DNA of 64,000 bases from Tethya wilhelma (taxonomy: Eukaryota; Porifera; Demospongiae; Tethyida; Tethyidae): assembly GCA_964030475.1 (NCBI GenBank), contig CAXIPT010000006.1:133297-197296 (forward strand), read 5' to 3'. Position 1 is the stretch's first letter. Every line of letters begins with the position of its first letter. The notes under the pieces are model-generated. The model did not search any database. It was not told the origin of the DNA and saw only the letters and a list, made by a program, of their open reading frames with translations. Made by a program: the position numbers and the translations under genes. Below, piece after piece: positions 1 through 10,610 of the stretch.

Positions 1-28
1 GAGGTGACACAGAAAGACTAGACCACCT

Positions 29-49
29 NNNNNNNNNNNNNNNNNNNNN
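29..49. other. assembly gap (21 N)
   Basis: A run of N bases. The sequence directly to its right (50-140) is the right arm of the foldback MITE family described at 334-605, so the gap probably hides the rest of that MITE copy, which assemblers often collapse because of its long inverted arms. Confidence 0.95.
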
Positions 50-140
50 AGCCATTCCATCTTGTTTGCTTTCTTTTTACGATTTGGCCATTCCTATGTC
101 TCATTACATTTCCAATGTTTTTTTCACTTGTAACATATAG
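50..140. repeat. right arm of a foldback MITE (copy 1, cut by the gap)
   Basis: Matches the right arm of the copies ending at 605 and 1096: AGCCATTCCATCTTGTTTGC, then a C-TTTTTACGATTT block and a CATTTCCAATG block ending in a T-run and ACTTGTA. Only this arm lies in the window. Confidence 0.7.
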
Positions 141-333
141 AAAGGCAAGTAAATCTTATGATACGTCTCCTGACTGAGATGTGTGTTTCACTTCAGTATC
201 AAGCAGGCCACAACTTACCAGCTCAGCAGCCCGCCGCTGGCTCAGCGAGTCTGGATTGCCAGGCTACTACCTCAGTAGCTAGCTACACACACCAACTCCA
301 ATGTAATTTGTAGAATTATGGTAAAATGAGAAC

Positions 334-605
334 AAACAAATAAAAAAAAAACATTGGAAATGTAGTAAGACACAGGAATGGCTAAATCGTAAAAAGAATG
401 CAAGCAAGATGGAATGGCTGTTAGAGTATGTAAGGAATTCTTCCTGTGGGCAAAATAAGAGACTCAATAAGGAGAATGTTAAATGCAGCCCATACAGGAA
501 GAATTCTGCATACACTCTAACAGCCATTCCATCTTGTTTGTGTTCTTTTTACTATTTAGCCATTCCTGTGTCTTATTACATTTCCAATGTTTTTTTTACT
601 TGTAT
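334..605. repeat. foldback MITE, copy 2
   Basis: About 272 bp with arms of roughly 115 bp that are reverse complements of each other. The left arm runs from an A-run through CATTGGAAATGTAGTAAGAC and GATGGAATGGCTGTTAGAG to TTCTTCCTGTGGG. The right arm mirrors it and ends in TTTACTTGT. Only about 30 bp separates the arms, so it would fold into a long hairpin. The AT-rich flank on the left, with TTTGTAGAATTATG, is shared with the copy at 815. Confidence 0.8.
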
Positions 606-814
606 GTAGTTGTGACTATAAGAAGGTAGAAAAGCCAATAAATTTGTTAGAATCTAAGAAACAGCTCCAGCCTCCTGAGATGCTTTCAGTACTTTTATAC
701 TGCCATGCTGATAGCAAAAATTATATAAGCTATAATGTCCCTGCTGATAGTGTACAAGTTACTACCATATACACGCAAACTCAAATATGATTTGTAGAAT
801 TATGAAAAAATGAG

Positions 815-1096
815 AACAAACGAGTAAAAAAAACATTTTAAATGTATTGAGACATAGGAATGGTTAAATTGTAAAAAGAAAGCAAACAAGATGGAATGGC
901 TGTTTGAGTGTGTAAAGAATTATTCCTATGGGCAACATGAGGGACTCAGCATGGAAAGAGAGTCACCGTACTACATGCAGCCCACACAGGAAGAATTCTG
1001 CACACACTCAAACAGCCATTTCATCTTGTTTGCTTTGTTTTTACGATTTAACCATTCCTATGTCTCAATACATTTCAATTTTTTTTTTACTTGTAT
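815..1096. repeat. foldback MITE, copy 3
   Basis: Same family as 334-605. Arms carry GATGGAATGGCTGTTTGAG on the left and CTCAAACAGCCATTTCATC on the right, with an unrelated centre of about 45 bp. The left flank (TTTGTAGAATTATG) matches that of copy 2, so the repeated unit may be slightly larger than the palindrome. Confidence 0.78.
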
Positions 1097-1219
1097 GACT
1101 AGTCATTGAACTGGAGTTCAAGCACATATCAAGAATGAGTAATTTATTCCCATTGTAGTGTTCATTGTCTGAACTTAGTTATAAGCCATTTATCAAATTT
1201 ACCAATTGTACTTGACAAA

Positions 1220-2285
1220 ATGAAAGCAACATGTCTTTTTATCTTAAAGAGCCCAAAGAGAAATAGCCTCTTATCTGAAATTGTTGCAAGTTCCATCAGT
1301 GAAAGGAGCAAACAAAAGCAACTCATTGACTTGTGTAAAACCCGTTGGGCAGAAAGACACTCAGCCTATCAGCATTTTTATCAATGCTATGTTTTTATTA
1401 TTAATTCACTGGAAGTGATATCTATGGGGTTGCACAACAATGCATGGAAATTTTTTTAATGCTTCCTGGGACCATGAATCGAAAAACACTGCCGCCTCAC
1501 TTTTACAGGGATTAACAGACTTCAATTTTATAGTAGTGTATCACTTTCTCTCTCATTTATCTGGAATAACCATTAAACTATAAAGTTCTACCATTAATAT
1601 TATAGATGCTTTTCAACAGGTTGATGAAATCAAAGTATTTTACAAAGATTTGTGGAGAAATATTGAAGATCAATTTCACAAGGTATATGAACAAAGAGTG
1701 AGGATGGGCTCATCTGTGGCTGTAGAACCTTTCAAGCCAAGGAGCTGTGCTAGGCAAACGAACTGTCCAAATGCAGATGCTTAGACTACTAAAGACTGGT
1801 ATAGAATCAATGTTGCTGTACCTTTTCTGGATCGTATTATTCAAGAAATTGATACACAGTTTTTGCCAATGGCTTAAATTGCTTTTACACTTCTACCATC
1901 AGTTATGTATAAAAAAGACATCGATATTGTTCAAATCTATATGCCATCATCTGAGCTTTTCATGCAAGAATATGACAGGTGAAACTCAGGTATATATCAA
2001 AGTCAGAGTCTGAACGACCTTCTACTTGTGTTAGTGCCTTGTATGATTGTGATGAAGATCTCTAATACAAACAGCATGTATACCCTTCCAGTAACATCAT
2101 TTGAGTGTGAACGCAATGCAAGCACTTTGTGTAGACTAAGAACTTTTATGAGAGCTGGAATGACTGAAAATAGGCTTACTTCTCTTGCTCTTATGCACAT
2201 CCATTATGATCATGAAGTAAATCTGGATACTGTTGTAGATCTATTTTCTGAACTACATCCAAGAAGATTACATACAGCTAAATAG
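1220..2285 (+). pseudogene. hAT transposase remnant (C-terminal half, dimerisation region)
   Basis: Broken reading frames on one strand add up to the C-terminal half of a hAT transposase of the TTF-zinc-finger class (relatives are often annotated '52 kDa repressor of the inhibitor of the protein kinase-like'). 1220-1459 carries LCKTRWAERHSAYQHF, the typical 'TRW..R' segment before the insertion domain. 2028-2285 carries the hAT dimerisation region, with LPVTSFECERNASTLCRLRT and a C-terminal LTSLALMHIHYD. The middle (1460-2027) has stops and frameshifts, so no functional protein is expected. The missing N-terminal TTF finger is not just upstream. A separate TTF finger fragment at 3899-4700 may be from the same family. 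Confidence 0.72.
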
Positions 2286-2439
2286 TCTTCTTTTTGAATC
2301 ACCAAGTTGTTGAAGTCATTTGTTTATTGTGTGTCACTGTTTTAACTTTTAATTATTATCAGGTTTTTTATATATAGTTATATGTGGTTGTGGATTAATA
2401 ACAGTTATAAGTAAATTATAGATTAATTTTCAAATTTAA

Positions 2440-3496
2440 CTTGACGTGGAACCCCACTTCCAAAAAGTCTGGGTACGGGCCTGGCTGCATAACACCAGAA
2501 GTCAAGGCGAATTGTTTGTTTGCTCACAGAGGAACTCATTCCTACTTTTGGGGTTCCAGAAACTGTTCTTTCAGATCGTGGCACGAACTTGTTGTTGAAC
2601 GTTATGTTAGATGTGTGCCGAATGTTGGGGATTCAAAAGCTGAATACAACCTCCTACCATCCCCAATGTGACGTAATCGTGTAGAGATTTAATCGTTCCT
2701 TGAAGTCCATGATCAGGAAGTATGTTGCCAAGTTTGGTCCACACTGGGATAGTTATTTACCTGGGGTTCAATGGCCATACCGAAACACACCTCACAAGTC
2801 TGAAACCCTCCTTTCTTATGTTTGGCGTGGATCTCCGTTCCCCAGCAGAAGCAGCCTTTCTCCCAGCAGATGCTCAGAGTGAGATGGATGTACTTGACTA
2901 CAAAGAAGCACTAGCTCTCTCACTCTCTTCAGCTAGAGAGATCGCAGCTGAAAACATCCACAAGGCTCAAGATAAATACAAGAAGTACTTTGACAAGGAA
3001 TCCAAAGAGGTTAACCTTCGAGTTGGTGATTGGGTCTTTGTGTATTTCCCCGAGAATGTTACAGGAAAGCAACGGAAGCTGTCAAGACCATGGCATGGCC
3101 CCTTTCGTATTGTGAGGCACCGTGACCCAGATGTATCTGTGGTTCAAGTCTAGTTTCCAGATGTTGCTCCCTTGAGTATTCACGAATCTTGTATTTGCAA
3201 GTGTCCACCAAAGCTACCGATTGGATTTTATTAACATTTTATTGATGGCTGAGCTGAGAACAAGGTTTCTCAAGTCAATGATGAACAACCTTCTGATGAC
3301 CCCCAGTCAGAATATGATGGTGCTTTGGAGAATATGGATGACAGTCGTTAAGAGATCAGACAGTCGATACTCGCTGCGAACTAGAGTTACCCTTCCTGAA
3401 CGGTTACAGTTTGTTGAGCCTTGGGACGATCCTCATCAAGGGGGAAGGTGGTGTGACGAATTGAACTTTGACAATTATTTTAACCTTAAACCTTGA
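2440..3496 (+). pseudogene. Ty3/gypsy-type integrase and 3' pol remnant
   Basis: Read across frames, this is the end of an LTR-retrotransposon pol gene. Near 2560 the frame gives FGVPETVLSDRGTN, carrying the second catalytic Asp of the DDE integrase core. Near 2650 comes TTSYHPQCD followed by a stop where the catalytic Glu should be (V-stop-RFNR, GAG to TAG). A frameshift near 2820 leads into 2830-3153, the C-terminal region with VNLRVGDWVFVY and a GPY/F-like segment (KLSRPWHGPFRIV). 3221-3496 is a poorly conserved tail with a YSLRTR motif. Loss of the catalytic Glu, a frameshift and further stops make it dead. No reverse transcriptase or LTR pair is visible. Confidence 0.75.
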
Positions 3497-3898
3497 CTGA
3501 TAATTAGGCGTGTCATGTGACTTGTGATGTATGATTGTGCATTGGTATGTACAGCCATGTGAAAACTGTTGAGTTGAGTAGTATTATTAAAGTTGTTACA
3601 TAGGATCAAAGTAGCTGTAATTCTATGGTTAATTAGAGCAAACGCTACACTAACTTGATCTGTGCCCTGGCAAAATGCCTAGCTGGTTATATGGCTGTTT
3701 GCTGATTTGAGTGAGTCGAGTCTTTGATCAGTCCACGAACACGCATCAGTACTAGTAGATCACCCTGATCGGAAGTTTTTTTTAGGTCAATGTTGACTTA
3801 TGAGAATTCCGAGCGAAGTGAGGCTATACTCCGTGGGGGCATGCACGTGGATATCAGTTGAAAACCACAAGAAACCACGAAGAAACAGCTGACTTTGT
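3497..3898. other. no gene seen; possible LTR remnant
   Basis: This 400-bp stretch follows the gypsy pol remnant, where a 3' LTR would be expected, but there is no second copy in the window, so it cannot be shown to be an LTR. No reading frame or repeat is recognised. Confidence 0.4.
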
Positions 3899-4700
3899 TT
3901 GAGATTTCGGCCACAAATCAGGCTGAACGAGAAGACCGAATGTGTAACTCCTGTTGGTGTGAATGGGGTAGAGGCTCTACGAAAAAATACTGTATTTGAA
4001 GAGAATTCCACAGGTCTAACTACTATTAGTATCAATAATTCCTCTAATGCAATTGTTGCACTGGATGGTAGAGGTAAATCACAACAGGAGAATGAGAAAA
4101 CTCAGTCACAGGACTACAGTAATATACATAGAGAACCTGTATCAAATGATACTGACATCTCTGTTGATGTGCCTACAGACATTGCTTCAGGACCAAGTCA
4201 ACCCCCTCTACAACCAAAGATAAATTTCCTACCACTCTGACAGGAAACAAACAACGTTCATTCAGGTATAAGCAGTATAGTTGGCTTGGGTATTCATGGG
4301 AGAGAAATGGAGCATTCTGTTATCCTTGCCGTCTTTTCACTACAACTGGATCTGGCAGGCACTGTGAAACTTTCACAATAGGTGGATTCTCTGACTGAAA
4401 AATTGCAATGGGAAAAGATGGAATTATTACACGTCATGATCACTGCAAGACGCACATACAAGCAATGGCCAGTTGGCATCAAGAACAAGGTGAATGGTAC
4501 CTCAATTGCAGGACAAAGTTAGGTTCCAAATTGATAGCAAAGAATTGCCACTACCTGAAGGCCATACTTGTTTGTAGTCAACAGTAAATTGCACTGCATG
4601 AGAGGGCATGATGAGTCAATAACATCATTGAATAGGAATAATGTTCTTGAGATTTTGAAATTGATTGCTGCACACGATAAAGTTGTGAATGAAAGGTTTA
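3899..4700 (+). pseudogene. hAT transposase remnant (N-terminal TTF zinc-finger part)
   Basis: The open frame at 3899-4240 (113 residues, Ser/Asn/Gln-rich) leads into a broken frame at about 4255-4560. The latter reads as a TTF-type zinc finger: YSWERNGAFCYPCRLF, then FTIGGFSD followed by a stop where Trp is normal (TGG to TGA), KIAMGKDGIITRHDHC, and TH.QAMASWHQ. This arrangement (W..Y, CxxC, Gf.nWk, H..s..H) is typical of the N terminus of TTF-class hAT transposases. The core and C terminus are absent from this copy. The start is uncertain because the 113-residue leader is not conserved in anything I recognise. Confidence 0.65.
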
Positions 4701-4819
4701 TGGCTGGACCCAGAAATGCTTCGTACATCTCTTCTACCATATAGAATGAGGTGTTGCACATTATGGGTAAGATAGTTCGATGTATCATACGTACCAAGGT
4801 CCAAGAAGCTGGCTTGTTT

Positions 4820-5030
4820 CTATTATGGTCAAATCGTAAAAAGTGAGCAAACAAGATAGGAATGGTTGTCAGATTGAGCTCATTTATTCCTGTGCCCACA
4901 ATGTCATTGAGCTTAGTATAAGTGAAATGAACTTCCTCAATCTGAAAACCATTCCTATCTTTTTTGCTCACTTCTTTACAATTTGGCCATTTCCTGCATT
5001 ACATATTAATGTTTTTTGTACTTGTAAATT
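4820..5030. repeat. foldback MITE, diverged relative of the 334/815 family
   Basis: Palindromic element with arms reading CAAATCGTAAAAAGTGAGCA and AAGATAGGAATGGTTGTCAG, mirrored on the right by CTGAAAACCATTCCTATCTT and TGCTCACTTCTTTACAATTTG. It shares the 'aaatcgtaaaaag...gcaaacaagat.ggaatgg' core with the copies at 334 and 815 but has a different centre. Confidence 0.7.
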
Positions 5031-5157
5031 TTGGATTTGTTGATGTTTATGTACACATGTACAATGTCATACAATCTTAATGAAGAGCACCAAGGTGCTA
5101 AAGCCTCGGCGTATTACTATAATTATAGCACCGGAAGTAGTCCAGCGTTTTTATAAG

Positions 5158-5275
5158 TTGCGTACCGGTACGTACCGGGATACCGCGTACCGCTTGATCG
5201 TAGACCTGGTGCACAACGTATTATCTGATGTGTACCGACCGGTATACCACCGGTATACCACCACTGTCTACCGTA
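5158..5275. repeat. cluster of TACCGGTA-type palindromes
   Basis: About 120 bp packed with short palindromic units of the form GTACCGGTAC, TACCGG, GACCGGTATACC and CCGGTATACC. It lies between the MITE at 4820 and the OB-fold remnant. It may be an end of a degraded element; no partner copy is visible. Confidence 0.5.
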
Positions 5276-5339
5276 GGAATGATGTAATGTTTCTAGTATT
5301 TCATTGGTTGGTTATGATACCATATTTGGTAATGTAGTG

Positions 5340-6380
5340 CACAGCACACAGTGCACGCTTGAATGGCAAAGGGAGCATTGGAGTTTAGCAACAGCAGTCA
5401 GTCCAAATATAGAAAGGGCGGACATGAAGAGGGAGCGCCATTGTCTCCCTCTAAAATTGTTGAAGAAAGTGCTCATGCTAATGTTGAAGCTATTTGAAGT
5501 AAGACCGTCCAAGTATTTTGAGGGTGAACTAGCTGATGGAGAAGAAGTATTGAGATTTGTTGGTTTTGATTAAAACAAGAGAGATGAATTATTGAAATTT
5601 TGCCATAAGACTGTTTGTTTGAAGGATTGCCAAACTCAAACCAACAAGTTTAACGAACAGCTTGAAATTGTTGTGAAGTGATATACTAAGATAGAACAAT
5701 TGGATGAACCTTTCGAAGTTGAAGACCTGGAAACAGTGGGAAGTCAAAAGATTAGACTTGTTGAGTTGCCCTCATAACGCGAGCATGGACAGGTGACTGT
5801 ATTTGTTAATGTTAGTGATGTAGGTGAACCTCAAATGGTTTCTGGAAACAAATACAAACAAGAAGTAGTTGTTGCTAATCAAAGTGGAGTTGCAACATTG
5901 ACATTGTGGGATTCCAACATTGGAATGCTGAAGGTGGGCAAATCCTATCAATTAAGCCGGTTGACTGTATGTTCATTTAGGGGTAAGAATAGCTTAAACA
6001 TGCCAAGTGTGGGTGCATCAATGAAAGAGATTGAAGACCTTGGGAATGTGTGCGAGTATTGATGGAATTACCCAGTTCCAACAGAGCTTTCTGTGTGTTC
6101 CAAGAGAGCATTAGTACAGTCAACTGGACATGATAATATTGGCAAGTGTAGTGGATGTCCAACTGTACAGCTTTTAAGCAAGACAAAGGAAAGGTTGTCA
6201 GCAAGGCTCTTGGTTAGTGCAGAAGACCAATGTTCTGGCATCAACCAAAAAGCACATGAAGAGATTCTAAAAGAAATTGTTGATGGGGAGCAAGTAACAT
6301 GGGATGGTTTGCTGAATGCACCTTCTTTTCCAGTTACATATGATCAATATCATGTTATTACTGGTGTGAGTCGTCAATAA
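5340..6380 (+). pseudogene. OB-fold (RPA-like) single-strand DNA-binding protein remnant
   Basis: Three or four broken plus-strand frames read as one protein. At 5793-6062 the segment VTVFVNVSDVGEPQMVSGN, followed by VVVANQSGVATLTLWDSN and VGKSYQLSRLTV, has the layout of an OB-fold in the replication protein A family ('..v.DsTG.i.ltLW......l..G.sY.i.nl.v'). 6093-6380 follows with a Cys-containing segment (KCSGCPTVQ), as in an RPA-C-like or Zn-ribbon part. In-frame stops near 5571, 5776 and 6061 break it. Genes of this kind are carried by some Helitron-like and other sponge elements. That link is inference, since no helicase lies in the same orientation nearby. Confidence 0.5.
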
Positions 6381-6401
6381 AAACTTCATTCATGCTTTCA
6401 A

Positions 6402-6428
6402 ATAATAATAATAATAATAATAATAATA
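6402..6428. repeat. (AAT)n microsatellite
   Basis: About nine AAT units. It may mark the tail of an inserted element but has no visible partner. Confidence 0.9.
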
Positions 6429-6554
6429 TGCTTTACAGTGGAGTATACAAGTGATTGAGTTAAGTTAGTATGAGAGAATAGTAAGCTTGAGGTTCGCTGA
6501 CAGACTGATCCTATGGATAGGAGAGCTGGAAGTAAATCAAAGCTACACTAATTA

Positions 6555-7316
6555 CTATGTCTTTGTGCGACTGGCAATAGGGGTCCAGTATCTTGTATTT
6601 CTAGTCATTACACGAAGACCAGGAGTTCCATCGACCATCGAAAACTCCAAATTTGCATGTTGTGGTATCGTGCTCTCCAAATCTTGCTCTGAGTCATCAC
6701 TGGAGCTGGAAGATGGAGATTTTTTTGTGAACTTTGTTCTTCTCTTTCTTTTTCCTACAACAGGGGTCCAGCCTTCACCATCGCTGTCTGCATAGTTAAC
6801 ACCATGAATCCCGTGTTTACTCTGATAGGAGATGTTTGTGCAGGTGGTCAAGTCAATAGCGCTAGCTTTGGATGCTTTGTTCTCTTTCTGCTCACACACG
6901 GGGTAGTAATGAAGTAGGCTTAATAGGAGGAGCATTTTCTTTCTCTAAGTTTGAGCAGTCTTTAACCTTTTCTGTTGAAATAGGTAGTTTTTCAGGGCCA
7001 TGGTGTGCTTTAGTTGGAGGAGATCTGTCTTTAGAGGATAGCTGGTCAATTTTAGGCCTTTGGTGACATTGTAGTTGTGCCTTCTCTTAGAAGGTGTTTT
7101 ATGTTGGAACTTAGATGTAGTTCTTTGACTCTGATTTCTTGGCCAGTATAGGCTCATAGAGAGGCCACTGGGTGTTGACTTTACAGTCCACAATGCTTCA
7201 GACAGTGACAGTACACTTTTTTTCAGTTCCATACACAAAGGAACTGGGAACCCTGCCTCACAAAGACTAGCAGCTTCATTTTCTAAAACTTCTACTTTAA
7301 CTTTGTTGTTGGCCAT
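6555..7316 (-). pseudogene. unrecognised protein, possibly a retroelement ORF1-like frame (two offset frames)
   Basis: Two minus-strand frames lie end to end: 7316-6945 (123 residues from an ATG, MANNKVKVEVLENEAASL) and 6935-6555 (126 residues). The second has a Ser/Asp stretch (SPSSSSSDDSEQDLES) after a basic patch (GKRKRRTKFTKK) and GEGWTPVV. A frameshift or short intron near 6940 would join them into about 245 residues. I do not recognise the family. The basic/acidic low-complexity layout resembles ORF1 proteins of non-LTR elements or Helitron accessory proteins, but no zinc knuckle or coiled coil is seen. The region upstream of its start (7330-7560) is a degenerate tandem repeat. Confidence 0.4.
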
Positions 7317-7324
7317 TTTTTTTT

Positions 7325-7565
7325 TATTTACATAATGCTTAATGACATAACTTATTTACATAATGCTTTTAACATAACTTATTTACATAATGCTTCAATG
7401 GTCATGCTTTTCATGTTAGTCTTGCTTGATTCATTTCATGTTAATCATGCTTCAATAATTATTAATGGTCATGCTTTAATGAGTATTCTTCCTTTTATGT
7501 TATAATTGTGCTTGATTCATTTCATGTTAATCATGTTTCAATGGTCTGACTCATGCTTTAATGAT
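7325..7565. repeat. degenerate AT-rich tandem repeats
   Basis: Variants of ACTTATTTACATAATGC occur three times, followed by alternating TTCATGTTAATCATG, GCTTGATTCATTTCATG and GGTCATGCTTTAATGA units. It sits just upstream of the minus-strand frame at 6555-7316, so it could be its 5' leader or promoter region; that role is not shown. Confidence 0.6.
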
Positions 7566-7695
7566 CATTTTGCTTTGTAGCATATAGCTTATTGTTTTGA
7601 ATCAGTGTATTGAGCTGAATGTCACAATTTCAATTTCTGTGATCAAAATAATTTTAATTTAGAAGCAAATAATCAACTAATATTCCCAGTACGGT

Positions 7696-7763
7696 AGTAC
7701 TGGGTACATAGGAATGGCACGGATGGCCCATTAGCGCAATACAAATATTCACGCGAATAACTC
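7696..7763. repeat. 68-bp dispersed repeat, copy 1
   Basis: AGTACTGGGTACATAGGAAT onward to GCGAATAACTC is matched nearly base for base and at equal length by 23312-23379. It ends at the single N at 7764, next to the Helitron endonuclease fragment. The nature of the repeat is unknown; it could be an element terminus. Confidence 0.75.
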
Positions 7764-7765
7764 NA

Positions 7766-8138
7766 ATGGAAATACAGTGTCTGTTGTCAGGTTCTTATTG
7801 ACACTCATTATTACACCACCACCAGCTTGGTTATTATGTGATATTCTGTCAGATCTAAACATAACATGGTCATTAAATAGCATTGGAGAAGGTTGGTCTC
7901 GTTTTAACCATGTCTCACAGAAGCATAGAACATTAACATATTTGAACAATTCATTGTTCTTAATGTCAATTAACTTGGACGTTATTGAGCTTTAGCAGTG
8001 CAATGGTAACATGTGAGTAATATTATAATGATACAAATTGTAGCTTTGCTTGTTGTGGTAAAACATTTTGATTGAGCCTATTCATCTCATCTTGTACATC
8101 AGTACTTTTCTTGATAGCAGAGGTATTAAAGTTCACAA
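7766..8138 (-). pseudogene. Helitron helicase C terminus plus endonuclease fragment
   Basis: Reading the minus strand from 8138: IVNFNTSAIKKSTDVQDEMN is the standard C-terminal motif of PIF1-type helicases ('lyIlnFn...I..s..v..EM.Rl'). A stop and a frameshift near 7980-8020 follow. Then LIDIKNNELFKYVNVLCFCE, TWLKRDQPSP and RSDRISHNNQAGGGVIMSVN match the N-terminal half of the endonuclease/exonuclease/phosphatase fold used by non-LTR retroelements and Helentrons (E of 'CETWL', 'sDR...GGGV'). The fragment stops at the N at 7764, so the catalytic His/Asp end is missing. Confidence 0.65.
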
Positions 8139-8347
8139 TATGTGACCTGTCACGGGAAAATGTGCCGGTTAGGAAATTATTGTTTTTGGAGTAAAATGCG
8201 GTTTTAGTTTAATTCGCGTTTTTGCGCGAAATTTTTTTTCTTGCACGGCTGTGCTGCGCTACATCTCAGGATGCTCCATGCAAAATTTGAGGGGTGGAGC
8301 TGCTTCTGTTGCAGAGATATAGACAGCAATGTCAGCCTCGTTCATTT

Positions 8348-8356
8348 TTACTTAGT
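8348..8356. repeat. MULE target-site duplication, left copy (TTACTTAGT)
   Basis: Nine bases before the MULE end. The matching right copy is present but split: TTA at 13760-13762 and TACTTAGT at 16702-16709, separated by the Tc1-type insertion, whose own duplication is TA. The empty site in element A at 41347-42254 reads ATTTAGTTGC at the same place, which supports the reconstruction. Confidence 0.85.
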
Positions 8357-9316
8357 GGGATTCGCTAAACTCACCCAACTTGAAGAGCAGTAATCACGTG
8401 ACTTTGAAATTTTTGGGAATTCCCTGTAACACGTGGTTGCGTACTAGCAGACATCCAGTTACTAAGTGTTGAAACTTGTGTTGGCGGGACTCTGAGTTTG
8501 CTAGCTATATATCACTGATAATTATGGAGGCACCAAGCTGGGCTTGTGGATTAGATGCCAGAGGGCTCTACTATGAAGGAATTGTTGATGATGCAAACAC
8601 CTTTCTGGAGAAACATAAAATTAGCACAGTTACTACCTATGGGATCAGGAGATCAAGAAAAAACCACCAGAATGGAACGGTCCATACAGAAGATAATGAA
8701 GCATCCAACAAAGAAAATACCACTGTAAATACACAGGTAACCATTTATAATCTATGATTACACACTGGTTCAACATTACATACCACTGGTATTGCAAAAC
8801 TGGCATGTGACTCACGTGTGACATGTGTGGTGTGTGTGTATATGAGTTTAATGCTTTCACAAATACATTTTAGGCTGCAGCCAATACTCCTATTTCTCCA
8901 AGATTGTTTCTAAGGAAAAAAGAAGGATGTCGAGACATTTACTTTGATGGAATTCCATTTGCTGTAGAGGAAGAGAAAAAATTAGATTGTCAGTACGGTA
9001 AACTCTACTTTAAGTAAAAAAAACAACCACCAGAATCTACAAAAAAAAGAAGACTTCGACTCCAAGGCACAAGAAAAATTGGGTGTATGGCAAGTGCTAC
9101 AGTTAAGACATATTTACTCTACCCACAATATACTCTCAGTGGCCAAAAAGACAAGAAAATGAGTACACGTAAAATGAAAAAGCTGCAAGAAGAAATGTTG
9201 TCAAACTTGCGAGATGCTTTGAAGACTGATGTATCAAAAGTGGAAGTGATTCGAAAATATTTTGTGTTACTTCCTACTGAGGATGCTCACAGCGGACATC
9301 CAACTGGTAAGTGCAT

Positions 9317-9356
<40 letters not shown>

Positions 9357-9425
9357 CGTGCGTGCATGTATGTGTGTGTGTGCGTGCATGTGTGTGTTTG
9401 TGTGAGTGTGTGCATGTGTCTGCGC
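9317..9425. repeat. GT-rich microsatellite in a MULE intron
   Basis: (GT)n with GCGT and GCAT variants, starting about 10 bases after the splice donor at 9307 of the intron between exons 2 and 3. Confidence 0.9.
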
Positions 9426-10168
9426 ATGTGTATTTCTAGACTACAATATTATAGTACTACCTGTATATTTTTATGGTGATTAGGAAAAGCTGCAGGATTT
9501 TCACAGAAAATTCACCCATCTATATCGAAAAAAATTGGTGAATACGTCCTAGCTGGAATCACTAATGTAACAGAAATTAAACGTCTTTTGCGTTTGTATG
9601 TTAAAGAGAATGTTAGCAAGGAAGTAGATGAGATACCTAACCCCGGTGATAGATCACTTTTTCCACAAGATGTTGATATAAGAAATCACATTCACCTCAC
9701 AAAGAGGGCAGTAGAATTCAGCCAACTAGATCAAGAAAATTTGTTCCAAAGTATTCAACAATGGAAAATCCAGTGTCCCAAACGTTTAGCATTCTTTCGA
9801 CCACGCAAAGCATCTACACAAGAGGATACAAGCAAAAGTCAGCCAACCGTACCAAAAGATGATGACATTACATGTATACCTGAGGATGCTGAAATTCCAC
9901 CATCACCTACTACATGTACCAATGGACAAACTTTTCTACTCGTTCTGCAAGAACAGTGGCAGCAAGAATTACTTCTACGATATGGGAATACAATCTGCTT
10001 ACTAGATGCCACCTACAAAACTACTCAATATAGCTTGCCATTGTTTTTTGTTTGTGTTCGAACAAATGTTGGTTACATGGTTGTGGCTGAATTTATTGTT
10101 GAAACAGAAGATTCTGAAGCAATAGCGGAAGCTATAAAAGTACTTAAGTCATGGAATCCCAAATGGAG

Positions 10169-10610
10169 GTAGATGGCAGAAGTAAACATGTATCCAAACT
10201 TAAAAAATATTTCAAAAAAAATCAGTAGAGATCATGCATCGAACCATGGACCATACAGTCCATGGACCATACAGTCCACAGCACTGCGTACTACCTATCT
10301 ATCCCACCAGGCTGTTGCTGCCAGCATTCCCTTTTTAGCCTTACTTTAATGCAATCTCTAATAATAATAATATATTGCACTAGACCCCTATCCCTTGCCC
10401 CAGCCCTAGCGCTACCCCTAGCCCTAGCCACGGCCTCAGCCCTAGCCTAGTAGACTAGCCTAAGCACCAGCAAGAGACTGGGGCCCATAGGGCCCCAGTC
10501 TCTTGCTTGTGCTTCGCACAATCCCTATATTACATATATTAATCCATATATTCATATACTAGTTATGAATATGCTAATTAGGATACTAGTTTACTTCTGC
10601 CATCAACCTA
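10169..10610. mobile_element. 442-bp MITE inside the MULE transposase, spliceable as an intron
   Basis: Flanked by the 8-bp duplication AAATGGAG (10161-10168 and 10611-10618), typical of hAT-mobilised elements. Inverted ends: GTAGATGGCAGAAGTAAAC at 10169, and the reverse complement of the right end reads GTTGATGGCAGAAGTAAAC. The centre has a CCCTAG-rich stretch (10380-10450) and a perfect hairpin (GAGACTGGGGCCC...GGGCCCCAGTCTC near 10470-10502). The MITE begins with GT and the right duplication ends with AG, so splicing 10169-10618 out rebuilds the coding sequence without any base change (W-S-P-L). Confidence 0.8.

Noticed and set aside
3500..3780. A 3' LTR for the Ty3/gypsy remnant
   Set aside because: No second copy, no clear TG...CA borders with a duplication, so it cannot be supported.
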